A stretch of DNA of 12,989 nt from Hemicentrotus pulcherrimus (taxonomy: Eukaryota; Echinodermata; Echinoidea; Camarodonta; Strongylocentrotidae). How positions within the stretch are numbered: the stretch's first letter is position 1; each line of letters starts with the position of its first letter. Positions 1 through 10,100 of this stretch are shown here, piece after piece. The stretch is from positions 7,327 to 20,315 of the forward strand of contig BEXV01002077.1 in NCBI GenBank assembly GCA_003118195.1. Reading direction: 5' to 3'. Under the pieces are notes generated by a model that saw only the letters and a list, made by a program, of their open reading frames with translations, searched no databases and was not told the origin of the DNA. A program made the translations under genes and the position numbers.

Positions 1-343
1 CCCCCCCCCCCCCCGGTAAGAAATTCCTGGATCCGCCACTGACTTTGTCCATGTGCAATGGTTCATGTACGAAGCCTCTCAAGTATATCCCCGACAGAGT
101 CCAAAGTCCAAAGTATTTCGAAAAAAATATTAATATGTATTAATACAGCTTTACATAAACTAGTCGGATTGCTACATGGAAACCTTGTTGTGATAAGCAG
201 TGCATAGTTACCACTTTGGAAAATGTGGTTATAATGTGAAAGATAAATTATGTTAGCTTTTCATTCTTTTCCGTTCTTCATTTTTACTGTGAGGAAGATT
301 ATCATTTTAGCATTATCAAATTACAATGCTTGCTCTTGGAAAT

Positions 344-600
344 GCTATCATTGATAATAATAATAATATGGTTATTTATATAGCGCCGGTATCCGTTAGG
401 CTTTGACGCTCATGGCGCTTTAAACAACTACCCTGCATGGTCGTAGTGAGCTACCAAAGTAACTAGCGCTCAAACATATCAGGTACCCATTTACCTCACC
501 TGGGTGGAGAGTGGTAAATGTAGATTAACGTCTTGCGAAATGACATTAGTGCCACGTGATCTGCAGTCGGGTGACTTATTCACTAGTCCACAACACCAAC
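344..600 (+). repeat. Decayed dispersed repeat (SINE-like) with leading AAT triplets
   Basis: Begins with (AAT)n around 353-368, then TTATTTATATAGCGCCGGTA, GGCGCTTTAAAC, CAGGTACCCATTTACC, TCACCTGGGTGGAGAG and GTGCCACGTGATCTGCAGT. The CAGGTACCCATTTA...ACCTGGGTGGAG block resembles a widespread short non-autonomous repeat of marine invertebrates. The resemblance is from memory. Boundaries are approximate and no target duplication is obvious. Confidence 0.5.
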
Positions 601-2615
601 AATACCTCTGATATATTCAGTAAACAACAAAATTATTCCCACCCTCACCAACCTCTGTAACTTGTTTAATGATGTGAACAAATGATTTGTCTCAATTAGT
701 TTTTCATTGAGAATGTCGCATATTAAAGCTCACATTAATAAGTATCAGGAAAACCAGGAAATTGTATTTCCTAGTTTATGTTCAGTGAGCATGCGACAAA
801 CAATTTTAAGACTACGTAGACAAGACAATTTACCAAATTCCACTAGTTCACTTTTCATGTTGTCTGCAAAAGGGATACACGTATGTACCAATTAATAAAA
901 CAGTAATGGACTATAAATGGGCTAATAGTCTCCTCCATTGCTTTGTCATCAATCCAACTTCTTTTATCAAACGAAACAACATCATCATCAACAACAAAAA
1001 TGATAAGGAGAATCATCATCATCAATTATATTTCATGATAATAATGACAACAATAATAATCATGATGAATCAGAAAATCAACTATGCATTATAGATCTAA
1101 TGAATTTATCTGAGGAGGAATTCACAAAAGGCACATAATCACAAGAGGTCTACAATTTAGTTTCAAACATTAAACATCTTTATTGCAACATGCAAATGAT
1201 AATATCTTGTGTATACATGTATTACATTTTATGTACAAATGTGGAAATGGACCTCCTCCACACTATACTGAAAGGACTCAGCTTTCCTATACTACATGTA
1301 CATGGCAGTTATTTTCCTGAGATTGTTCTTTCGAACCTACCAAATAAAAACAATTATCTTGGTCACAGCTTGGTCTGTAGCTCTGCATATTTGGCATTCA
1401 TTCCTAACACATAAGTCATTTATTAAATGGTGCAATTAAACAATTTTAAAACTATATAAACTTTTCATGTGTAAATCATAAAAGAAACATTTTTACATAT
1501 CAATAATATCTAAATGTTGTCTATGTGTTTGTCTATCAAAAATACAAATATATTATCAACACATCTAATGTATACTCAGATCTCTAACAGTCATGCAATT
1601 CTATCTCACTCATTTCTAATTCATTTCAAGTACCATACATAACATAACTAGGAGTACACTGTTGATCATACTTCTTGCATTATACAGAACCTAAAACAAA
1701 CGGGTGCCCATGACACATGAATGCCTACAATCTATATCAATACCGTCAAAATTTACCATGGAGCAATATTAAATTACACAGAAAGACATCTGACCAGAAT
1801 TTTAAAATCTTTTACATCATGGTTATCACAATGTTCGGATACTGTAACATCGTATGGAGTGCTTGTTGGCACTCATAACCAGTTTATTATCTAAACATAA
1901 TCTCTACAACTGAGGAAATGAAGCACATATTTTATTCATCATGAGTTTTTTTCATTGTAAACCTTGAACAAGAAATTAGTAAGGAATGTATTTTTAAGTT
2001 ACATGACCTGCGTAGACTTTGTTTCTTCTTTTCAATACCATGTTATATCAATTACATTCAGCATTTGAATCACATGTACCGTATATCACATACTATCTAA
2101 ATTAGACTACTTTCATATAGCTTTGGTCCAATATTTTGTTTCAAATTCATTTCTAATGCCATAATGGCATCTCTTACTGATGTTTTACACTTGTTTATAC
2201 TTATCCAACCGTTAACAAACTTTTAACTGATATACTTGTCAAATTATTTCATTTCTTACTACCATTACTTTATCTGCCTTTTTTATATTCAAAATACAGC
2301 AAGGCTCGACACCACCGGGAGCCCGGAGACAAATGGGTGGCCAACATTTAATTATTTACATACATGTGGGGCTTATGCATACAGACTGTAAAATTTCCCC
2401 CACAGAGGTAAGTGGGGGGCCCCTGCATTATGTACAAATATACTGATTTCATACAATGATTTAACACAGTCAATCAAAAATTGTAAATCCACGACCATCA
2501 CAGTGCTTTTGTGTTCTACAGTCTATAATTATCTAGGTGTTTAAAGGCACACTGTCCTACTTGTTGTAGCTACTTACTCCCTCTATATAGAAATCTTCCC
2601 CAATCGGTGCCTGTT
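601..2615. other. Gene-free AT-rich sequence
   Basis: No coding sequence supported; the short open frames at 707-1414 have no recognisable domain and lie in AT-rich, partly ATC/ATA-repetitive sequence (about 980-1070). A GC-richer patch at 2298-2345 (AAGGCTCGACACCACCGGGA and following) looks like a fragment of a dispersed repeat but has no partner in the window. Confidence 0.6.
1179..1184 (-). terminator. Candidate distal polyadenylation signal AATAAA
   Basis: The gene strand reads CAATAAAGATGTTTAATG, AATAAA with a U/G-rich stretch soon after. If used it would imply a 3' UTR of about 5 kb. Offered only as an alternative to the proximal site. Confidence 0.15.
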
Positions 2616-2734
2616 GGTCCCCCATGATCCTCTTTTTCTTATGTTAAATGACAGCTGAGTTAATGAAATAGCCACCTGTCACAGTGACCTCGCTGGTTCG
2701 CTTGGTGGTCTAATCCCTTCTTGCTAAAGTAGTA
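2616..2734 (+). repeat. Dispersed repeat arm, inverted partner of 8328-8435
   Basis: Carries the same core (CCTCTTTTTCTTATGTTAA, GCTGAGTTAATGA, AGCCACCTGTCA) on the plus strand as the intron 1 arm has on the minus strand. The match extends weakly through TCTAATCCCT to about 2734. If the gene's transcript reached this far, the two arms could pair. Confidence 0.85.
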
Positions 2735-3198
2735 AAGCCTGCCTATAAACAGTGTCTCATAAAGGACAAAAGGTTGAACACAATAAAGTTTGGGTATAGT
2801 ACAACAGAAAATTTCTTGAAGCGTACATAGCCATTTTTGAGCTAGGATGGATAATAAAACCAATAGATGACTCTTACATGTACATTGTACAGTTACATGT
2901 AAAATATACATGTGTGATGAAGTTGTTCAGGAAAAATAAAATCATGCAAAAAATAAATGTTTGGAAGTTCTTAGACGAGGCACCACAGAATATACTCTAC
3001 TGTATAAATACATTTCACACACATGATTGAATGATTCCCATACTTTACATCATAAAAATATGTTCTCCATCAATCAGAAGTAATCCACAAGTTCATGTAT
3101 GTATAATAAACAGATAAACAATTATGATACTTTCTCACACTGCTTATAAATACATCAATGCACATATCACATAACCAGACTGCATGCAGTGCATCAAT

Positions 3199-3267
3199 AG
3201 ATCAAATGGTCAAGACAAGATCAAATGGTCAAGACAAGATCAGAATGGTCATGACAAGGTCAAATTG
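3199..3267 (+). repeat. 19-bp tandem repeat, about 3.6 copies
   Basis: The unit AGATCAAATGGTCAAGACA occurs exactly twice (3199-3217, 3218-3236), then as a 20-bp variant with one insertion (3237-3256), then partially (3257-3267). It gives a short open frame with a repeated peptide, which I regard as incidental. Confidence 0.88.
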
Positions 3268-3411
3268 TGGTGAAGGTAAAAAAAAAATAAGTTGCATGTT
3301 TTTTCTATCGCTTTACTGTAGTTACAGTAGGAAGAATATCACTGAATAAATATCACTTGAAAAGGATTGCTTTTTGAATGCCTTCATATTTGAAATCTGT
3401 TGATAAATAGT

Positions 3412-3524
3412 AGGTAAGGCATTAATCCTCATTACCAAGTCCCTCAGAGAGGACTAAAAGCCGTTGGTCCACTGATTGCTTACTCAAAAACATACACATG
3501 CTTTCTTAGCAATCAGGTAAAACA
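3412..3524 (+). mobile_element. SINE body fragment, 5'-truncated (related to 12291-12480)
   Basis: The plus strand reads GGTAAGGCATTAATCCTCAT, GAGAGGACTAAAAGCCGTTGG, then CTTTCTTAGCAATCAGGTAAAA, matching the body of the SINE at 12291-12480 in inverted orientation. No box A/box B head is visible before 3412, so the copy is truncated or its head has decayed. Confidence 0.82.
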
Positions 3525-5111
3525 AACAAAAGGTTTGGACAAAGCATTCTAGCTACATGTGCGTAATACCATATATATATCGCTGCGTACAGTGCACATG
3601 ACTTTCAACAAGATGTAGTCAATATTTTACCATGTTGAGGGTCCTAAGCCTTAAAGTCTCACGGTACATCAATTATTATGTACCATGTAATCAGCCTTTC
3701 CAAGTTACTTCCAGACAGTATAATTCACAATGGAATCACTTGACCAGAACTGAACTTAATCTTAAAAAACAGCAAGTCTAAATATCCTTCAGCAAGGCTT
3801 ACATTCATATTTGACACTCCATTACCAAGCAAGAATCCATCACATAAACATGTACATGAATGTCAAAGAATTAAGAAAGACGTTATATGAGACCACTTGG
3901 TCAGAAGACGTTATGAATGAAAACTGAGTGGACAGAGAAGATGGTGCACATGTTGTGTACAGTCATGAACCCAAACTATCCAATTGACATGATAGTAATG
4001 TAAAGTGCTTGAAATATTCCAAGTTTGCTAAGAGATCAGCTGGATGGGAAATCTGACAGGATTTACAATGAGCAACAAAACAAAAAGCAAAAACAAGAAT
4101 CAACGCCAAACGCAAAAATGATACACACGTACTGTACGGTAGGTTAAGCCTCAATTTACAAGTAGGATAAGCCTCAATACCGGTACATACAATTTGTCTA
4201 TACATGTACACATACATGTAACTCTGTAATAAGCATGTCTCACCTTAAGTATCCTTTCACTTCTTAGAAATCTAAATACATAACAAAAAATATCAACTTG
4301 TATCATTATTTTCTCAAATGAAACTTTGATGGTTATACCAACTGTATCATGTGTATAACTGTACATAAGAACATGTCCTTCATGAACCATTAGAGGTGTT
4401 TCCCTACATAAAGCATACAATGTGCTTTGAAAGGCCAATGGGCTCTGTCAATAGAGGATAAAGTATTCAACGACTGTAAATGCTAAACAATGTGAGTAAT
4501 TGAGGGTCACCCTCTTCATGTCAAAAGAGTGTACTTCCCTGTCACAGTATGGTCAACAACATTTTATACTTCAACAATTTTTTTTTTTTTAATGAATAAT
4601 CAAAATAGCGTATATTTGATATGAAAAGAAAAAGTAAATATCAGCTGAACTGTGAAATACATTATAAGCAGCACACATACTGTACATGAATAACTAATGA
4701 TTACATTGCTAACATAGTTAAATATCACAATAACACTTTAACAAACAGATGATAAATGTACCGTTAAGTCAATTTTCTTTTGTATAATATGATTGGAAAT
4801 CTACTTGTGTACGAAATACTGATTTTTTAATATTTTTTTTTGTGAGAATCTTTCACTCAACAGAATAAACAATAATATTAAAATGAGAAGATTAAGTAGA
4901 GTTCAATTAAATTAAAGTACAAGATCACTCTTAATCAAATATTTGTCTTCTAAAATAAAATCTGATGAGCCAAAGTAAACATGTCAAGATTCAGTATTAC
5001 ATGTACATGTAAGTTGCCAGCAGAAATTAATGATTAACTAAAAATAGAACTGTTGTTCTCACATACCTACAAATGAAAACAGCTAGTTCTCAACAATAGA
5101 AATTAAAAATT

Positions 5112-5150
5112 TGTGAACATATTGTGAACATAAATCTGTGAACATAAATT
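5112..5150 (+). repeat. Short imperfect tandem repeat (TGTGAACATA units)
   Basis: Three copies of TGTGAACATA with short AT spacers. Too short to assign any role. Confidence 0.7.
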
Positions 5151-5312
5151 AAGGAACCTCTGCCAATTAAATTTTATGGGATTCAAAATTCAAATGTAGT
5201 GAAATTGCAAACAATCAAAATGTAAAATTTCGAAAATGGCATCAATAAAATTACAGATTACTCTGCTATAACTTGAAGTCACACAAGTTGAATTTTCCCA
5301 AAGTCCAATAAA

Positions 5313-5318
5313 TTTATT
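5313..5318 (-). terminator. Candidate polyadenylation signal AATAAA (proximal)
   Basis: The first canonical AATAAA I found on the gene strand downstream of the stop codon lies about 860 nt past it. In AT-rich sequence this hexamer is frequent by chance, and I see no strong downstream GU-rich element. Other AATAAA hexamers lie further on (for example 1424-1419 and 1184-1179). Confidence 0.3.
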
Positions 5319-5968
5319 TCACCAAAGTACGTTGTGCTAAACATGTTATTGACCCGTCCTACATGTACAGTGTACATGTGTACGTGTAAGTCAATTTTTT
5401 TTAATTAATACATGTAAGTCAACATATGCAACTTCTTTTTCAGTCCCTACAGATTTGACTTATAAATGCACAGTTAACTGTATATATCAAAGTCACGACC
5501 ATCTATTTAATAGAGGGGGCATAAAGTTCAAGTAAGAATATTTTTGAAACTACAGTTCTTGCTGTATACTTTGGCATTTACTATATTGAAAAAAGCAATA
5601 AAAAGCCAATGACATACTGAAATTCATACCCCCAAAATGCTATATGATAATTAACTGATATTTAAGAGTAAATATACAAATGTAAACAGAAACTTAAAAG
5701 GGTTGACAAAGGAATCAAGAGTTTGAAGAAAAAACCTTTTTTGGCATACAAAAAAAAACCTAAAATGTGCAATTCTTAGTGTAATGTACATACAGGTAGT
5801 TGCTCGATAGATATAAATGAGATGATTGAAAATAAAAACAAGCCTGCCAAAAAGAACACACAAAAAAAAAAACACAGAAAGAGAACCCGCAAAAAGAGAA
5901 TTTGGTAATTCGAGCCTCTAAATGAACGATTAAAGCTTTGACTTTGGTGTTTTTGGTCTGTAACCTTG

Positions 5969-5994
5969 CCCCCCCCCCCCCCCCAAAAAAAAAA
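5969..5994. repeat. C16A10 homopolymer junction in the 3' flank of the XKR-like gene
   Basis: C16 (5969-5984) followed directly by A10 (5985-5994). Read on the gene strand this is U10 then G16, about 180 nt after the stop codon, so probably in the 3' UTR. The length is likely polymorphic or error-prone in sequencing. Confidence 0.8.
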
Positions 5995-6173
5995 TGTACA
6001 TTATGAGCAGGAAGAAAGAAGCACCTGAAAGGAAATGTATGTAAGTATTTCTGCATAATAAAATGCATTTTGACACAAGGGAGACAATTTCAGGACACTT
6101 ATACTGTATGTACATTTACGATACCCGTTCAAGCTGATGCATGGAAAGGAATTACGGAATATCAATACAAAAA

Positions 6174-7150
6174 TCACAAAGAGACTTTCGCATTTGATTG
6201 TGTAGATACTTCGGTAGCATCTAGTCTGAACACTGCCTGGGTATCTATCATTTCTGGTCGCAATGGGGTTGTAGGGACCACTGTCACTATATCAGTCACA
6301 TATTTTTGTTGTTTTGGGCTTGGCAGAAGCTCGGGATGTATGTGACGTCGCCATTTATAGGAGAAGAGATTGGCATAGTATCTATCGCGTTCCGACATTT
6401 TCCTGTTGTAACTCTTTGCACTAAGTTTGCTGTCTACGTTGTTTACATACGCTCCACCGTCTACTTCATCTCCACCATCTACTGCGGCCTCCTCATCGCC
6501 TCGATGCGACAAGCTCCTCAGTGCCACTGCGTTGTTTGATTTGGTTTTATTCTTTGACTGCTGGTCTTCCGCTTCGTCATCAACTCCAAAGACACAGAAA
6601 GGTAGCTTTCCCGTGGGATGGCAGAAGCGGTAGTAAAATGCCATGAGAAAGATGCCCATGAAGAACCCACCCCACACAAAAACAAGAGCAGGTATTCCGT
6701 ACATCTTTTCCCTGGATTCTTGTTTTTGGTACCAAAATGCAAGCATGATGGTATTCTCAATAAATATGACGGTGTAAAATACAAGCGCTCGAAATCTTGT
6801 CCGACCTTCTTTCATGTTAAAGAAGCAGAAGATGTGAATGATACCCATGACGGCATCGAAAAGGATTTCCTCAAACTTTGTCTCGCAGAAGTCCGTTTGT
6901 TGCCATACCAACCATAGGGTCATCATGACCCAATGAGCACCGGCCACCACAAAGACCCACCAATCGTAGATCGCTGCAAACAGCGCCAACGCGATGACGC
7001 GGGCGGTGATGGTGAATAGACGCCAAACAATGCGCAGTACCACACCGTAGTACGTGATCTTTTTCTTGTCAACTCTCGAGTCTCGTAGAGCCTTGTGATA
7101 GGCTTCAAGAGCCCATGCAAGGGAACTTAATGACACAATGGCTGAAGCGG
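6174..7150 (-). CDS. XKR-like gene, coding exon 3 (C-terminal membrane domain and cytoplasmic tail)
   Basis: Encodes the last two bases of codon 229 through residue 553 and TGA (6176-6174). The acceptor is TTTCTCTGTTTCATCTTTGTAG, with AG at 7152-7151, giving a phase 1 junction. An in-frame ATG at 7193 lies within the intron and its peptide is not family-like, so it is not taken as a start. Hydrophobic segments lie near residues 229-245, 276-311, 321-340, 350-370 and 379-405, with the family motif FNMKEGRTR at 339-347. The tail from about 408 is polar. It contains an acidic stretch (VDDEAED), a Ser/Asn/Lys-rich stretch, then AAVDGGDEVDGG, with DEVD at 456-459 (6470-6459). The terminal 90 residues resemble nothing I recognise. 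Confidence 0.93.
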
Positions 7151-10100
7151 CTACAAAGATGAAACAGAGAAAAACAACATGTTTAGAATGCAAGTGTAAT
7201 TCATTTGCACAACAAAGATAGACAAACTAAAAATACTCAAAAATTTGGAAACCTGACTTCTCCTTTCATTAAAATACCAATTTTAGATATTTATTTTACA
7301 ACAAAAGAAATATGGAAAAACAGTTCAACGGTCATAAGCATAAAGTCATGTAACTTCCTTAAAAATCTTCTTCATATTTTATATCACTTTCATTTTATAC
7401 TACACCATTCACAATGTTGCTTGGCCCTCTACACCCCAGTGACTCCACTCAACTGTCATTTTATTCATGTATACTTAAAGGGTTCTTCTTACAAAATGGG
7501 TGTGCCCATGGTAACAGTGTTTCAGAATGAGGGAATCCCCTCCCCCCCCCCCCCCAATATTTCTAGATTTTGTACAAGAGTCCGAGACAGTGAGACCCAT
7601 TTATTTATCTGTTGTTGTTTTTCTTTGTTTTAGTTTTTTTGTTAAGGGGGTGTCTCACTGAGCGGTGAATGTTTATGAACGTTGGAAATGCTTATGAAAT
7701 TTGGATTCGCCAAATTTTCAGAGTTCGCTATTTAGCGACTTTTAGCGATGTTTAGCGGCAATTAGCAACATTTGAGCGAATTTTTGCGAAAGTGTTAGCG
7801 CAAGAACTACTGTTTGCGACAATGAAAACTGTTTGCGATCTTTCTTGCAACCTTTTACAAACCATGATGAAATGCCAAATTCTCTATGTTTGCTAGCATT
7901 TGCCGGTCAGTGAGATATCCCCTTTAAGCTTTGTTTTGTTTTCCTTGACAATTTCTAGAATTGTTTTTCTTCTCACCAGTAAGCCAGTAGAGATCCTCGC
8001 TCTCCACCATAATGTAGACTTGCAAGACAAGCTGAGGAGCTGATTCCATGAATGCATCTAGAAGACGTAACATGGTGATGTCACGGTACTCGTAGATCAT
8101 CAACGTGTAGTATCCTTGGTCACGGCGACTCCGCAGGCCAAATTTGAGGGTACGCCAGTACCTGGAAGGAACAGAATACACAATGTTGAAATGGTGTTTA
8201 AACGTTTTCCAACACAGCATATACTGTATATGTACATCATTTTCATTATACAGTACAGGTACATGTATGTATGTCTATGGGCAGTGGATCCAACCATATC
8301 ATTAATGTTGCTTTTAAAGCCCATATGTACGAGTTTGGTCAGGAGGGTTTAGACGACCCAGCATGGTCACTGACAGGTGGCTATCTCATTAACTCAGCTC
8401 TCAATTAACATAAGAAAAAGAGGACATAGGGGGCCGAACGGGGCTTTACTAAAAAATATCTTCCCATCAATCAATCAACAGTAACAGGTCTAAGGTTTGG
8501 GAAAAAATGAAGCAGGTACATGTACACACCACAGAGTGATGCACCCTTGTCAGTCTTTACGGTAGTTACATGTAGTTGTAGACTAATAAATCAACATTTC
8601 ATAGAGGGAACCCCATCTTCCCCCCACCCCCTCCCCTCCCTCATTTCTGTCAGGAAGTATGGGGAAAAAAGTCTCCCCCCCTCTCTCCTCTAAAATAAAG
8701 AGAGAATTTACATGGTGGTAAGATTGAAAGCTTTACATGAAGTGTACACATAATCGATCATGTACACTGTACATGTACATTTATACATGTACATGTACAT
8801 GTACACTGTATGTACACAAGGTTCAGGAATGTATTAGTACATGCACTGGAGAGAATTTGAAGTTTAATCTGTTGTCCCCAAAATTTCTTTAAAACTCATT
8901 ACATTTCAATAGATTCTAAAAGGGATCCGGTAGGGCCGTGTACACGTATCTCAGTTTTAACATTGTAAAACGATCCCTTTAAAGGTACTATGTCCTAATT
9001 GCAGGCGCCAAAAATGAAAAGGTTAAATTCCAACAGCATTTGAAAGATAGTAATTTAGAACTTCCCTAAAAAAAAGGGGGAAATTAACTACTATTAGAGT
9101 AGTTGTTGAATTGAGCTATAGAGCCACTAAGTAATAGTCTGATTTCCAGACCACTGTACCGAATGGTTGTACGTTTTATGCTCCGCAATTATTCAATCAG
9201 TTTAATTTTCGCCTTTACAAGAAGTGGGTTATTGATGTAGACAAATGCTCATGTACATGTACATGTACCCTTTACAGCTCATTTTACAATTACCAAAGAA
9301 GAAACTAGATGGAACTTCGACTGCGCGCAGTCGAAAATGATGCCTCCGCCATAGACAATTTTACAAACCAAAACAGAAACAATTTCTAAAATTCAAGTTT
9401 GATTGTAATCCATCTTTGGGTTTTAATGATAATTCATGCATAAGCTATTTATAGGCATACANGTTCGGGTGTTTACCCAATAACAGGTGTTGTCAATCAC
9501 CAGGGTTAGCCTTGAGTTTTATGACCATTAGACCTTATGTAATGCTTTGCTTTTCCTTCGCCTGAAGAATCTCCGAGCATGCTCCGACAGACTAGGGGGA
9601 AATTCTTGATGGGCCAACGGGTTTGCTGTGTGCAGATTTGTACTTCCATTAATGGTATTTCCACCAAGTCTGGTGTCAGCGAATTACGGCCTCACTGCAC
9701 ATGGAAACTGACTACCCACTCCCTTTAACATTGTAAAACGATCCCTTTAAAGGTACTATGTCCTAATTGCAGGCGCCAAAAATGAAAAGGTTAAATTCCA
9801 ACAGCATTTGAAAGATAATAATTTAAAACTTCCCTAAAAAAAAGGGGGAAATTAACTACTATTACAGTAGTTGTCGAATTGACTTAAGAGCTATAGAGCC
9901 AGTACATGTAAGTAATAGTCTAATTTCTAGACCAGTGTACCGAATGGTTGTATGTTTTATGATGCGCATTTATTCAATCAGTTTAATTTTCGCCTTTACA
10001 AGAGGTGGGTTATTGATGTAGACAAATGCTCATGTACATGTACCCTTTACAGCTCATTTTACAATTACCAAAGAAGAAAAAAAGCCAGTCAGTCACTCAA

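Larger units (their letters stand above)
2735..6173. other. Gene-free 3' flank, possibly partly 3' UTR of the XKR-like gene
   Basis: AT-rich sequence without supported coding regions, apart from the SINE fragment at 3412-3524, the tandem repeat at 3199-3267 and the repeats at 5112-5150 and 5969-5994. TACATGTA motifs recur (near 2877, 4201, 4998 and 5362). The end nearest the gene (about 5300-6173) is the likeliest 3' UTR. Confidence 0.55.

Noticed and set aside
2298..2425. Possible repeat fragment with GGGAGCCCGG and GTGGGGGGCCCC
   Set aside because: It is locally GC-rich but has no partner in the window and no clear ends, so it was not called as an element.
3199..3267. CRISPR-like array
   Set aside because: The units are directly adjacent with no spacers, in a eukaryotic genome.
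3158..3349. Small protein with repeated MVKTRSNGQDK-like peptide
   Set aside because: The peptide repeat merely reflects a 19-bp DNA tandem repeat; there are no gene signals around it.
5651..6115. Minus-strand open frames of 61-102 codons downstream of the XKR-like stop
   Set aside because: Phe/Leu-rich and poly-Gly translations come from A-rich and poly-C sequence; they overlap one another in different frames and show no family resemblance.
6070..6917. Plus-strand open frames over exon 3
   Set aside because: They are antisense shadows of the XKR-like coding exon, whose minus-strand translation clearly matches the family.
7151..7193. ATG at 7193 as start of a separate protein
   Set aside because: The 14 codons before the acceptor AG are intronic and unlike the family; the pyrimidine tract and AG mark a splice acceptor, and exons 2 and 3 join in frame.
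7205..7633. 142-codon plus-strand open frame in intron 2
   Set aside because: It lies antisense within a confirmed intron, runs through a C14 run giving poly-Pro, and has no recognisable domain.
8956..10079. LTR retrotransposon or TRIM element (two direct repeats around a 419-bp spacer)
   Set aside because: The repeats do not begin TG and end CA, no primer-binding site or polypurine tract is visible, and copy 2 belongs to an element with TTAA-flanked inverted ends reaching 10271.
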